Below are positions 17,228-26,495 of a DNA stretch of 64,000 bases, piece after piece. The notes beneath the pieces are model-generated. The model made no database searches, had not been told where the DNA came from, and saw nothing but the letters and a program-made list of their open reading frames with translations. This DNA comes from an uncultured Clostridium sp. Its GTDB lineage: Bacteria > Bacillota > Clostridia > Clostridiales > Clostridiaceae. A program made the translations under genes and the position numbers. The stretch lies in contig NZ_CAMTIG010000018.1 in NCBI RefSeq assembly GCF_947072515.1, positions 1 through 64,000 of the forward strand, in the 5' to 3' direction. The first letter of the stretch is position 1, and each line of letters opens with the position of its first letter.

Positions 17228-18889
17228 ATGAGATTAGGAGAATTGCTAGTGAATAATGGAAAGCTTACTATTGAGCAGTTAAGAAACGCACTTGTAAAAC
17301 AAAAGTTAACTGGAGAAAGACTTGGAGAAATACTTATTGAAAATGAGTATGTTACAGAAGAAGATATAGTAACTACTTTAGAAATTCAATTGGGAATACA
17401 AAGAGTAAATTTAGAGTTTGTAGATATAGATATGGAAATAATAAATAAAGTGCCAGAAACTCTTTGTAAAAAACATCATATAATTCCTTTTCGGGCAGAT
17501 GAATATGATATTTGCATAGTAACTTCAGATCCACTAGATTTTTTTGCAGATGAAGATATAAATATAGTTACAGGACTTACAGTTTTAAAAGTTCTAGATA
17601 CAAAAACATCTATAGATAATGCAATAGCAAAATATTATAGAACTCAATATGCAAAAGAGGTAGCAAAAAATTTAGAGTTTGAAAATATAAATACTAGAGA
17701 AGAGGAACGTTTTGAAAATTTAGAAGATAATGCACCGATTATAACTTTTGTAAATACAATTATTCAAAATGCAATAAGAGTAGGAGCAAGTGATATTCAT
17801 ATAGAGCCAACAGAGAAAGAGGTAAGGGTAAGAGTTAGAATAGATGGTGAATTATCTATTATGTTAACAGTTCCAATTCAATCAAAATCAATGATTGCAA
17901 CAAGAATAAAGATATTAGCAAATTTAAATATAACAGAAAAGAGAGTTCCACAAGATGGAAGAATACTTCAAGAATTTGATGGGATAAGAGTAGATCTAAG
18001 AGTATCCACTCTTCCTACAGTGTATGGAGAAAAAGTCGTAATACGAATTCTTAAAGCATCAACTGAATTAAAAGATAAAAGTTCATTAGGAATGGATGAG
18101 AAGGATATAAAAGAACTTATCAAAATTCTTTCAAATACTTATGGAATAATCTTAGTGACAGGACCAACAGGAAGCGGTAAATCAACTACTCTTTATTCAA
18201 TATTAGGAGAATTGAATAAAGTAGATAAAAATATAATAACAGTTGAAGACCCTGTAGAGTTTACAGTAGAGGGTGTAAATCAAGTTAATGTGAATTTAAA
18301 GGCAGGAATGACATTTGCATCTGGGCTCAAATCAATACTAAGGCAAGATCCTGACATAATAATGATTGGAGAAATTAGAGATAAGGAAACAGCAGAAATA
18401 TCTGCAAGAGCTGCTATGACGGGACATGTTGTATTAAGCACACTTCATACAAATGATGCAACGTCAACTATAGTTAGACTTATGGATATGGGAATAGAGC
18501 CATATCTGATATCTACAGCATTAGTAGGAATCATAGCACAAAGGCTAGTAAGAAAAATATGTAAAAGATGTTCAAAAGAGTATTTAGCAACAGAATATGA
18601 AAAAAGACTTTTAGATATAGATGAGAGAAAAGAGGTTGTTTTAAAAAAAGGAGAAGGTTGTACCTATTGTAATAATACAGGATATAAAGGTAGGACAGGG
18701 ATATATGAAATATTAAGTGTTAATAGAGAACTTAGAGAAGGAATAAATAGAAATGAAAATTCTGATAGCTTAAAAGAGATAGCTATTAAAAATGGAATGA
18801 AAACTCTTAATAAAGCTTGTATAGATAAAGTTTTAGATGGAGTAACTACTATAGATGAATTAATTAGAGTAGCCTATGTAAGAGAATAG
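17228..18889 (+). CDS. pilB: Type IV pilus assembly ATPase PilB
   Basis: 553 aa from ATG 17228 behind GGAGAG. Earlier in-frame starts (from 17186) overlap the likely -10 box TATAAT at 17189-17194. An N-terminal GspE-N domain (MRLGELLVNNGKLTIEQL) is followed by the secretion ATPase core: Walker A GPTGSGKST, Asp box, Walker B region QDPDIIMIGEIRD, His box, and a tetracysteine zinc site (CKRCSKE...CTYCNNTG). It powers pilus extension. First gene of an operon running to 26311. Confidence 0.95.
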   Translation: MRLGELLVNNGKLTIEQLRNALVKQKLTGERLGEILIENEYVTEEDIVTTLEIQLGIQRVNLEFVDIDMEIINKVPETLCKKHHIIPFRADEYDICIVTSDPLDFFADEDINIVTGLTVLKVLDTKTSIDNAIAKYYRTQYAKEVAKNLEFENINTREEERFENLEDNAPIITFVNTIIQNAIRVGASDIHIEPTEKEVRVRVRIDGELSIMLTVPIQSKSMIATRIKILANLNITEKRVPQDGRILQEFDGIRVDLRVSTLPTVYGEKVVIRILKASTELKDKSSLGMDEKDIKELIKILSNTYGIILVTGPTGSGKSTTLYSILGELNKVDKNIITVEDPVEFTVEGVNQVNVNLKAGMTFASGLKSILRQDPDIIMIGEIRDKETAEISARAAMTGHVVLSTLHTNDATSTIVRLMDMGIEPYLISTALVGIIAQRLVRKICKRCSKEYLATEYEKRLLDIDERKEVVLKKGEGCTYCNNTGYKGRTGIYEILSVNRELREGINRNENSDSLKEIAIKNGMKTLNKACIDKVLDGVTTIDELIRVAYVRE

Positions 18890-18902
18890 AGAGGTGTTTT
18901 AT

Positions 18903-20114
18903 ATGGGAGTTTATAAATATAAAGCGAAGAACATGCAAGGTGAAGTTATAGAAGGGTATCTTGAAGTAGATAATAAAGAATTGCTAATGGAAAATATAAG
19001 AAATAAGGGATATTTTCCAATAAAAATAGAAATGGAAAAAAATAAAGATATAGAGATAAATTTATTTAAACAAAAAATAAAATTAAAAGAACTATCAATA
19101 CTTTCAAGACAACTAGGGTTTTTAATGCAATCAGGAGTATCTATAACAAGATCTTTAGAAATAATTAAAGAGCAGAGTGGAAATAAAAGAATGAAAGAGA
19201 TTCTAGAGAAATGCTCTGAGGAAGTTAAGAAGGGGAGAGGACTTTCAGAGAGTTTAAGTGATGAAAAAGATTTTCCGAAGCTTATGCTAAATCTTATAAA
19301 AGCAGGAGAAATATCAGGAAGACTAGATATAGTAATGCTAGAGTTATCTGAATACTATAAAAAGTTATATAAGCAAAAACAAAAAATTGCACAAGCAACT
19401 ATATATCCTAGAATATTAGTTATATTTTCAATTGCGGTAGTGACATTTCTTTTAACATTTGTCGTACCAAGTTTTGTAGAAAACTTAGTAAGTGGAGGTG
19501 GTGAGCTACCTTTAGTAACAATAGCTCTTGTAGCTATAGGAGATTTTATTAAAAAAAATATGATAATAATTGGAGTTTTAATAGCTATAATTATACTTTG
19601 TAAAAAAATTATATTAGACAAAAATGAAAATTATAGAATGCAGATAGGCAAATTGAAAATAAATATAAGTGGCTTTGGAGTCTTAAATAAGCAAATAATT
19701 GCAGGGAGATTTGCAAGTACATTTTCAATACTCATGTCTTCAGGAGTAAGTGTTATAGAAACTTTAGAAATTTTAGGACAAGTTTTAGAAAATGATTATG
19801 TAGCAAAGAAATTACAGGAAGTAAAAGAGGAAATTCAAAAGGGAAATTCTATAGGGGAAACACTTCAAGAAACAAATGTATTTCCATTAATGTTAACTCA
19901 AATGATATCTATAGGAGAGGAAACAGGGGTATTAGATGAAATAATGGTAAAGACAGCAGAGTTTTATGACAATGAAGTTGAAGCTGCGATAGAAAAGCTA
20001 ATAGCTATGGTGGAACCAATACTTATAATTATATTAGCATTTGTAGTGCTTTTTATAGTTTTGGCTATAATGATGCCACTTATGAATATGATTGATACAG
20101 TAATGGCTTTATAA
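18903..20114 (+). CDS. pilC: Type IV pilus inner membrane platform PilC
   Basis: 403 aa from ATG 18903; a GTG at 18894 lies inside the ribosome site. Two GspF domains (about residues 65-185 and 265-390) each with the pattern LSRQLGFLMQSGVSITRSLE / FASTFSILMSSGVSVIETLE, and three strongly hydrophobic helices. It links PilB to the pilin pool. Follows pilB by 13 bp. Confidence 0.95.
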   Translation: MGVYKYKAKNMQGEVIEGYLEVDNKELLMENIRNKGYFPIKIEMEKNKDIEINLFKQKIKLKELSILSRQLGFLMQSGVSITRSLEIIKEQSGNKRMKEILEKCSEEVKKGRGLSESLSDEKDFPKLMLNLIKAGEISGRLDIVMLELSEYYKKLYKQKQKIAQATIYPRILVIFSIAVVTFLLTFVVPSFVENLVSGGGELPLVTIALVAIGDFIKKNMIIIGVLIAIIILCKKIILDKNENYRMQIGKLKINISGFGVLNKQIIAGRFASTFSILMSSGVSVIETLEILGQVLENDYVAKKLQEVKEEIQKGNSIGETLQETNVFPLMLTQMISIGEETGVLDEIMVKTAEFYDNEVEAAIEKLIAMVEPILIIILAFVVLFIVLAIMMPLMNMIDTVMAL

Positions 20115-20164
20115 AAAAATATAAATATAAATTTATATAAATAAAATTTTAGGGGGTATAAATT

Positions 20165-20611
20165 ATGAGAAAAATGATACAAATCAAAAAAAAGAAAGGA
20201 TTTACTCTTATAGAAATGGTAGCAGTAATTGCTATTATAGGAATACTTGCAGCAATTTTAGTACCAAAAATATCAGGTTATATGAAAGAGGCTAAAAAGA
20301 TTGGAGTAATTGATCAAGCAAGAAGAGTGGGACAGGCTTATGAAACTGCAAAAATGAAAGGAACTAATAAGTTAGAAAGTGGAGAATTATTCTATGATCA
20401 AACATCTGTAGATACAGCAATAAAAAATACAACAATACAAAGTTTGATAGAAAACAGTGAATTAGATAAATTAGGAAAACTTACTGAGGTGAAAATTCAG
20501 CATTGTTTAGCAATAGTAGCAGGAAGTGACTTTACAATTGATAAAAAAGGTATTTTAGAATATGAATCAATAGATTTAGAAAAATCACCATCAGATAGAC
20601 CCGAAAAGTAA
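20165..20611 (+). CDS. pilA: Major type IV pilin-like protein PilA
   Basis: 148 aa. Prepilin leader MRKMIQIKKKKG ends at the Gly of the cleavage site; the mature protein starts FTLIEMVAVIAIIGILAAI with the conserved Glu5. RBS AGGGGGT. A single C-terminal Cys (KIQHCLAIV) means no disulfide loop. Substrate of PilD, encoded 54 bp downstream. It is the only pilin upstream of pilD, and the hairpin right after it would raise its expression relative to downstream genes, so it is likely the major subunit. Confidence 0.92.
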   Translation: MRKMIQIKKKKGFTLIEMVAVIAIIGILAAILVPKISGYMKEAKKIGVIDQARRVGQAYETAKMKGTNKLESGELFYDQTSVDTAIKNTTIQSLIENSELDKLGKLTEVKIQHCLAIVAGSDFTIDKKGILEYESIDLEKSPSDRPEK

Positions 20612-20623
20612 AATAAAAAAATT

Positions 20624-20645
20624 AAAAGCCCCAATAGGGGCTTTT
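20624..20645 (+). terminator. Partial terminator between pilA and pilD
   Basis: AAAAGCCCC (20624-20632), loop AATA, GGGGCTTTT (20637-20645). The T tract is short (TTTTATAT), so read-through into pilD is likely. Confidence 0.75.
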
Positions 20646-20665
20646 ATATAAATGAGGTAAGAAAA

Positions 20666-21412
20666 ATGAGTGGATTAATTTTTATAGTAAGTTTTCTAGT
20701 CATGAGTATGATAAATAAATATATATTAGAACAAAAGAATTTAAGGTTAAGTATTTTTACATCCTTAGTTATTTGTACATTGTTTTTTAAATTTGGAATT
20801 GGATTAGAGTTTTTTAAATTTACATTTTTAGCTTTAGTTTTAACTATTGTAGGTTGGATAGATTTCAAGACTCAAGATGTATATACTTCAGATATTATAA
20901 TTGGAGCCGTAGGAGGAATTTTCTTTATAGGATTAAATATTTTTCTAAAAGGTGGATTTAACATAATAAATATTATTTCTTTTTTAGTTTTTGTTGTAGG
21001 AATAGTAGTTATAGGAATTCTTGATGTTAAATGTGGTGATGAACGTATTATATATGGAAGTTTAATATGTATTTATTTGTTATATTTTTTTGTAAAAGGA
21101 GATTTGAGTTTTATAAATATTTTTTCAGCATGTGTTATTCCAAGCCTTGCCATAGGAGCTATGTCTTTAATGGGATTAATGGGTTGGGGAGATGTAGAGG
21201 TGATATTTATATGTGGATTATTTTTAAATTTTAGATTAGCTCTTTTGAATCTTTTTATTGGAATAGTTTTGGCTGGTATACATGCAATATATTTAATATT
21301 TTTCAAAAGAAAAAAGGGTGCTATTGCACTTGTTCCATATTTATCACTTGGGGCGGGGATTACAGTACTTTTTGGAGAAGAAATAATAAATTGGTATATT
21401 AATTTACTTTAA
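20666..21412 (+). CDS. pilD: Prepilin peptidase PilD (short form)
   Basis: 248 aa, about seven membrane helices. The aspartyl protease sites are GWIDFKTQDVYT (first Asp) and GWGDVE (second Asp, G-x-G-D-like), and the C-terminal PYLSLGAGI matches the A24 family. There is an additional G-D motif in KCGDERIIYG. The zinc-binding, N-methylating domain of the canonical PilD N-terminus (two CxxC pairs) is absent, so it may cleave leaders without methylating, or methylation may be done elsewhere. Confidence 0.85.
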   Translation: MSGLIFIVSFLVMSMINKYILEQKNLRLSIFTSLVICTLFFKFGIGLEFFKFTFLALVLTIVGWIDFKTQDVYTSDIIIGAVGGIFFIGLNIFLKGGFNIINIISFLVFVVGIVVIGILDVKCGDERIIYGSLICIYLLYFFVKGDLSFINIFSACVIPSLAIGAMSLMGLMGWGDVEVIFICGLFLNFRLALLNLFIGIVLAGIHAIYLIFFKRKKGAIALVPYLSLGAGITVLFGEEIINWYINLL

Positions 21413-21426
21413 AGGGGGGGATAGGT

Positions 21427-22437
21427 TTGTTTAAAAAAGAGGTTATTGCACTTGATATTAATGAGGAAAACATAACTATATTAATGGGGCATAAATACGA
21501 TATAAGAGATGGAATGATTTTAAAGACACCAAAAGATTCGTTTAAAGAGGATAATATTATAGATTTAGATGCAATAGTAGATGTTATTGAACCATATATT
21601 GCAAAGAAGAAGAGAGGAATAAAAGAAATAGCATTTTGTATTAGAGGACAAGATATTATAATACGACATTTAGTAGTTCCAAATACTGATGAAAAGCTAA
21701 TGAGAGAAAATGTATATTTCGAGCTTAAACAGTTTATTGGAGAAAAAATAGAAGCGTATTATAGTGATTTTGAAGTGATTAATTATAATTATGGAAATAC
21801 TGATAGTGATGTAGCAGTAATGGTAGTTGGAGTTAAAAAGGAAAAGATAGATAAATATTTAGAACTTGCAGATGAATTGGGATTAGAAGTTAAAGCTATA
21901 GATATTTTTGCAAATATAATAGGACGAGTATTTAAAACATTTAAGTCAAATTTTAATCCGAAAGTTAAATTATCAGGAGTTCTTAGTATAGAAGCTCATT
22001 CAAATTCAATAGTTATTACAGAGTTTGGGAAAACAGTTATAGAGAAATATCAAGGGTATGGACTTATTGGAGCATGTGAGGAAGAAATAAAAAATAATCA
22101 TGAATATAAGAGGTTTTTAGATTCTATAGATTTAAAAAAAGAGATCGGGGAAGAAGAGAGAAAATATCATAGATTTTTTAAATCTTTAGTTAATCAGTAT
22201 AAGTTATTAGTTCAATTTTATTCTAATGGAAAGGTAAAGAAAAATTTAGATAATATTTATTTAGTGGGAAGTGGAGTCAAAATTAAAGGAATAAAAGAAT
22301 ATTTAGAAAAGAACTTTGGAGGTAAAGTTGAAGAAGTTCCAGATTTTAATGATTTAAAAATAGTTGTTAAAGGATCAAGTGATATTCATTTAAAAGATTA
22401 TTTATACACATATGGATTATTGTTAAGAAGGGATTAG
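21427..22437 (+). CDS. pilM: Type IV pilus assembly protein PilM
   Basis: 336 aa from a TTG start after AGGGGGGG. Actin-like ATPase fold: an N-terminal phosphate loop region (VIALDINEENITILMG), an EIAFCIRG segment and a C-terminal IYLVGSGVKIKGI nucleotide-binding motif. It sits on the cytoplasmic face and binds the N-terminus of PilN. Position directly before pilN and pilO confirms the assignment despite low similarity typical of Firmicutes. Confidence 0.85.
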   Translation: MFKKEVIALDINEENITILMGHKYDIRDGMILKTPKDSFKEDNIIDLDAIVDVIEPYIAKKKRGIKEIAFCIRGQDIIIRHLVVPNTDEKLMRENVYFELKQFIGEKIEAYYSDFEVINYNYGNTDSDVAVMVVGVKKEKIDKYLELADELGLEVKAIDIFANIIGRVFKTFKSNFNPKVKLSGVLSIEAHSNSIVITEFGKTVIEKYQGYGLIGACEEEIKNNHEYKRFLDSIDLKKEIGEEERKYHRFFKSLVNQYKLLVQFYSNGKVKKNLDNIYLVGSGVKIKGIKEYLEKNFGGKVEEVPDFNDLKIVVKGSSDIHLKDYLYTYGLLLRRD

Positions 22438-22441
22438 AAGT

Positions 22442-23029
22442 ATGAGTAAAATTAGAGAATTGAATTTAGTACCACAGCATATAAAAGCTAAAAAGGCAAA
22501 TAAAGAAAAAATAAAAGGAATAATTCTAGGTGGAGTAATTTTTTGCTGTGCTATAGGTAGCTTTGTAATTTATTTAAATGTAAAGATTTCAAAACTAGAG
22601 AATGAAAAAGCTATGTTAACGAGAGAATTACAAAAAACACAGGAAAGATTTGATGAAAATCAAGAATTGAATACTAATATAAGAAATTTAGAAGGTAAGA
22701 TATTTAAAATAAATGGTTTATCGGTAATAAAAGATAGAGATACAAAAGCCATAATAACAAATTTAAGTGAAAAATTTCCACAAGGGTTGAAGGCAAATTT
22801 ATTTAAATTTAAGACTACAGAGGAAGATGTGAAAAATGGATTATTAGGAAGTATAACAATGAGCGGAGAAGCTGAAAAAAGAAGTGAAATAGAAGAGTTT
22901 TGGGCAAATTTAAGAGAAGATAAAAGATACTATACAGCGCATATATCAGAAATAAAAGAAAAAGAGGATGATGAAACTAAAGTAAAAAGTTATATATTTG
23001 AAGTAGTGCTTAAAATTAAGGAGAAATAG
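22442..23029 (+). CDS. pilN: Type IV pilus alignment protein PilN
   Basis: 195 aa. Short cytoplasmic N-terminus with the PilM-binding sequence (IRELNLVPQHI, compare INLLP in other PilN), one membrane helix (about residues 27-47), then a coiled coil (about 48-85) and a small globular domain. 4 bp after pilM and 1 bp before pilO. Confidence 0.82.
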   Translation: MSKIRELNLVPQHIKAKKANKEKIKGIILGGVIFCCAIGSFVIYLNVKISKLENEKAMLTRELQKTQERFDENQELNTNIRNLEGKIFKINGLSVIKDRDTKAIITNLSEKFPQGLKANLFKFKTTEEDVKNGLLGSITMSGEAEKRSEIEEFWANLREDKRYYTAHISEIKEKEDDETKVKSYIFEVVLKIKEK

Positions 23030-23030
23030 T

Positions 23031-23978
23031 ATGGGGAGCAAAGAGGGGAAAGAGAAGAAAAAAAGAGGATTTAAAGATATATCAAAATTAGAAATGAGTA
23101 AAAATGAAAAGATTCTCATAGGAATAGCTATAGTAGGAATAGTTGGATTTGGAACATATACATTTATGTTAAAGAGTATGCTTGAAAAGATAGAGCTGTT
23201 AAAGGCAGAAGTTTCAATGCTACAAACAAGTGTGGATAGTAGAAAAAATATAGATGAAGAGTTGATAGAAGGGCGAGCTATATTAGCAAAAAAAGAAAAA
23301 GAGTATTCTCAGGCAATTATAAAAGTACCAGAAACAAATAGATATCCAGAACTTTCGAGAAAGCTTCATAAAGCTGCTTTTAATAGCAATGTAGAAATAA
23401 AATCGACTAGTTTTGGACAACCTGTAGCAATTAATTATGGTGAAGAAAATAGCGAAAATATAGAAGGAAATGAGGATGAAAAGGCATATAAGGATTTAAG
23501 AGAAGCTAAAAATGGCTTTTATAAATATACTGTAACAGTAAAATTTGAGGGAGCATTTATGCATGTTTTAAATTTTATAAAGGCTATGGAAAGGCAGGAA
23601 CAAATACTTCAAGTTACTAACATATCTATAGAGAAAGAACAGAGAGTGAAAAAAATAGATAATACGAAAGAAATAGAAGAGTTAGAAAGAAAAGTGGATA
23701 CAAAAAATAAATTAATAGAAAGTCTTATGGAAAAAAGAGAAGAGGAAATAGATACACTTACAAAGTTAGAGATTCAAGATGAAATTAGAAATCAACAAAT
23801 TGAAAGGGAGAATTTAAAGGATAGAATTAAAGAATTAAAAGAAAGAAGTATTGAAGGAGAAAAGTATTCAGTTATAAGTGGAGAAATAGTATTTGATTAT
23901 TATACTAAAGGAGAGCAAGAGATAGAAAATCATAATTTTAATAATGGAAAGTATGGTAAGAAGGATATATTGGAATAG
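23031..23978 (+). CDS. pilO: Type IV pilus assembly protein PilO
   Basis: 315 aa. One membrane helix (about residues 27-47), a coiled coil, a PilO-type ferredoxin-like domain (YPELSRKLHKAAFNSNVEIKS ... VTVKFEGAFMHVLNFIKAME), then an unusual second, highly charged coiled coil (about residues 200-275, Lys/Glu-rich). That insertion makes it longer than common PilO (about 200 aa). It pairs with PilN. Confidence 0.78.
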   Translation: MGSKEGKEKKKRGFKDISKLEMSKNEKILIGIAIVGIVGFGTYTFMLKSMLEKIELLKAEVSMLQTSVDSRKNIDEELIEGRAILAKKEKEYSQAIIKVPETNRYPELSRKLHKAAFNSNVEIKSTSFGQPVAINYGEENSENIEGNEDEKAYKDLREAKNGFYKYTVTVKFEGAFMHVLNFIKAMERQEQILQVTNISIEKEQRVKKIDNTKEIEELERKVDTKNKLIESLMEKREEEIDTLTKLEIQDEIRNQQIERENLKDRIKELKERSIEGEKYSVISGEIVFDYYTKGEQEIENHNFNNGKYGKKDILE

Positions 23979-24003
23979 TTAAGAAAGGCATTAATGATAA
24001 ATT

Positions 24004-24483
24004 ATGAAAAGAAAGAAAAAAGGATTTACACTTATAGAAGTGATGGCAGGATTAGTAGCTTTTGCAATATTAACAACAGTAATAAGTAGTATGATACTGA
24101 TGGTTAATAAGTATAATGGCGAAAATAAAAATCAGTTTGATTCAAGTAGTATGTCTAGAGCTTTTAATGAAGGAATAAAAAGTATAAGGCCTTTAAATAG
24201 CTCCTATCCAGTAGATTGGAAAGAAAATGGTGATTTAAAATATTATTATATTTCATTTAATAGTATTGATGAATTGAGTAAAGCGATAAAAGAAAAGTTA
24301 CTTAAGGATAATAGTAGAACAGAAATGATAGATGGGTATTATTTTAAAACAGGTGTTACTGAAGAAGATAAAATAGAAGAGTTAAGTAAAGAATCAGAAG
24401 ATATGGGACATAAATATGGAATGAAAATTAGAGTGCAAAATAAAGGTCGAGAAAAAAATATATTTTTGATACAAAAACTATAG
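24004..24483 (+). CDS. Minor type IV prepilin, probably frameshifted
   Basis: 159 aa as read. Leader MKRKKKG then FTLIEVMAGLVAFAILTTVI, with Glu5. The C-terminus reads KGREKNIFLIQKL and stops at 24483, then 73 bp of apparent gap follow. In the -1 frame, after the A7 run at about 24450-24456, the reading continues as KYIFDTKTIEINSG and ends at TAA 24543-24545, which abuts the next gene's ribosome site. One extra A would restore a 180-residue protein. It is either a real indel, phase variation, ribosomal or transcriptional slippage, or a sequencing error. Confidence 0.8.
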   Translation: MKRKKKGFTLIEVMAGLVAFAILTTVISSMILMVNKYNGENKNQFDSSSMSRAFNEGIKSIRPLNSSYPVDWKENGDLKYYYISFNSIDELSKAIKEKLLKDNSRTEMIDGYYFKTGVTEEDKIEELSKESEDMGHKYGMKIRVQNKGREKNIFLIQKL

Positions 24484-24545
24484 AAATAAATAGTGGGATA
24501 AGTAGTGCTGTAGAAAGAAGATTTGCTATATCTAGTATTGCATAA
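24484..24545 (+). other. Out-of-frame tail of the minor pilin
   Basis: In the -1 frame this segment encodes about 20 plausible pilin residues (ending AVERRFAISSIA) up to a TAA at 24543-24545. It has no start codon or ribosome site of its own. See the preceding gene. Confidence 0.6.
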
Positions 24546-24556
24546 AGGAGAAATAG

Positions 24557-25066
24557 ATGAAAAGAAAAAAGAGAAAGGGATTTACACTAATAGAGATTAT
24601 AGCAGTTATAGCTATTATAGGAGTATTTTCTACTTTGATGTTCTCATTATTTTCATCATCGACAGCAATGCTTATAATGGCAGAAAATGATAATGAGCTA
24701 CAGAATCAAAGCAGAAATATTATAGATGTATTAGAAGAAGATATAAGATTTGGAATAGATATAAGAATAGAAAATAAGCTTATATCAGGAGTAGTAGCAA
24801 CTGAAAGTGTTTTAATCTTAAAAAGAAAAAATAAAGTTTATAGATATGAGGTTGAAGCAGGTGAGTTGAGACAATATGTAATTAATGAAGATATAGAAGA
24901 TTCAGAGAGCTATATATTAAATGCGATACCATCAAAATATGTAAAAAAATTTAAGGTGGAAAAGGTAGGTACAAAGAAAAATTCATTATATAAAATAGAA
25001 TTAGAATTTGAAAATGGTAAAAGTAATTATAACTATATAAATAGTATATATTCAATGAATGGGTAA
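24557..25066 (+). CDS. Minor type IV prepilin
   Basis: 169 aa. Leader MKRKKRKG and mature start FTLIEIIAVIAIIGVFSTL with Glu5, followed by a long amphipathic helix (about residues 40-70) and a small beta-rich domain with no cysteines. RBS AAAGGAG at 24544-24550. It resembles PilV/PilW-type minor pilins that prime fibre assembly. Confidence 0.88.
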   Translation: MKRKKRKGFTLIEIIAVIAIIGVFSTLMFSLFSSSTAMLIMAENDNELQNQSRNIIDVLEEDIRFGIDIRIENKLISGVVATESVLILKRKNKVYRYEVEAGELRQYVINEDIEDSESYILNAIPSKYVKKFKVEKVGTKKNSLYKIELEFENGKSNYNYINSIYSMNG

Positions 25067-25077
25067 GAAGAAAATAT

Positions 25078-25139
25078 AAAACTTTAGAGAATACTAAATT
25101 TTAAGATTAAGATAATGTATTTTGCTCTAAAGTTTTTTT
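25078..25139 (+). terminator. Long-loop hairpin with T-run before the PilX-like gene
   Basis: AAAACTTTAGAG (25078-25089) pairs with CTCTAAAGTTTT (25125-25136) over 12 bp, with a 35-nt loop and seven T residues (25133-25139). It may attenuate the last gene of the operon. Confidence 0.6.
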
Positions 25140-25153
25140 GTTGAAGGAGGATT

Positions 25154-26311
25154 ATGAGAAAAAAGAAAAGAGGAAGTACAATGTTAACAGTTCTAGCTAT
25201 AGGAATGATATTTATGACATTAAGTGGAATAATGTTAACTGTAATAATGGGAACAATGAAATCAAATACGAATCAAAAAAATCGAGAAGATTTAAAGTAT
25301 GCAGCAGAAAGTGGAATTGAAATAGCAAGAAGTTATTTTAAGCTAGGAAACACAACTATTGATACAAGAACGGATATAGAGGAGAAAGAATTAACTAAAA
25401 TATTAATAAGAGATAATGTAGAAAAGGTGGATGTTTTTTTAGAAGAGGAAAATGGTGAAAGTATAGTTAAAAGTATAGCGTATTGTGGAAATGGAAAAGA
25501 GACGGTAAAAGTTAAATATACAAAAAGTATAAGTGGAAATACTACAAATATTTTCGAACATGGATTAGTTTCAGGATCGGGTGGTATAACAATAACTAAT
25601 GGAGGAACAATAGACACTTCGACATCAAGTATTTCAACACCAAGCGGGAAAGTAACAGCAACAGATGGAAAGGTAACGGGAGAGATTAAATCAAATGATA
25701 TAAAGAGAATTGAGTTTAAAAATTGGAAAACACCAGAAAAGAAAATAACTTATAAAGATAATGGAAAATTTTATATAGATGAAAAGGAAGTTCCTGTAAT
25801 GGAGGTGAAGGGAAGCATGAATAGAGCTTTCATTAATCCCGAGTGGTCAAAGCCTAATTTAACTATAGTAGGAAGTAATAAAACTCTTGAAGAATATTTT
25901 AAAGATGGAAAAGAAGAAAGTATTATAAAAGTAGAAGTAGCAGGAACAAAAGTAGGTTATAAAGTTGATGTAATATTGGTTAATTCAGAAAATCTAGAAA
26001 TAGAAACTAGTAGACAGCTAACAAATTCAATAATTATAAATAATGGGAAGATAATAGTTGGAGGAAAAGGAAATTTTGCTTTAAATAGTTCAACTATTCT
26101 TGCAAATGAAATAGCTATTAATAATGAAGGAACATTGCATGTAACAAATCAACCATTAAAGAAAGATTATAATTCACATGGAATAATAGATGAAGATGAA
26201 GTAAGTGAATTAAATAGATTATTATCAGTATTTATATCTAACTGGAATAATAGTAATAATGAAAATGAGGAAACTGGGATAGAATTAATAGAGGGTTCAT
26301 TTAGTAATTAA
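25154..26311 (+). CDS. PilX-like minor pilin with long extracellular domain
   Basis: 385 aa. It starts MRKKKRG then STMLTVLAIGMIFMTLSGI: a class III-like pilin leader with Gly before the cleavage site, but Ser at +1 and no Glu at +5. The helix continues into KYAAESGIEIARSYF, as in PilX/T2SK-like proteins. After it come a Gly/Thr/Ser-rich repeat-like stretch (about residues 135-180), then a beta-rich domain with SNKTLEEYF and NSSTILANEIAI. The protein may be the pilus tip component. Strong RBS AAGGAGG. Last gene of the operon; no clear terminator follows in 26312-26495. Confidence 0.75.
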   Translation: MRKKKRGSTMLTVLAIGMIFMTLSGIMLTVIMGTMKSNTNQKNREDLKYAAESGIEIARSYFKLGNTTIDTRTDIEEKELTKILIRDNVEKVDVFLEEENGESIVKSIAYCGNGKETVKVKYTKSISGNTTNIFEHGLVSGSGGITITNGGTIDTSTSSISTPSGKVTATDGKVTGEIKSNDIKRIEFKNWKTPEKKITYKDNGKFYIDEKEVPVMEVKGSMNRAFINPEWSKPNLTIVGSNKTLEEYFKDGKEESIIKVEVAGTKVGYKVDVILVNSENLEIETSRQLTNSIIINNGKIIVGGKGNFALNSSTILANEIAINNEGTLHVTNQPLKKDYNSHGIIDEDEVSELNRLLSVFISNWNNSNNENEETGIELIEGSFSN

Positions 26312-26495
26312 AAGATAATAATAAAGACTTAAAATTAGGCTGATGGAATAAATAGTTAGTTTGGTTAAAAAATTTGAAGAGCATCTGAAAAGTAGCCCTT
26401 TTATTTTATAGATAGAGTAATATAAAATAAATACATTTTAAATGTTATAATAAAATATGCATTAATATAGGAAGTTGATTGTAAGAGGAGGAGTA

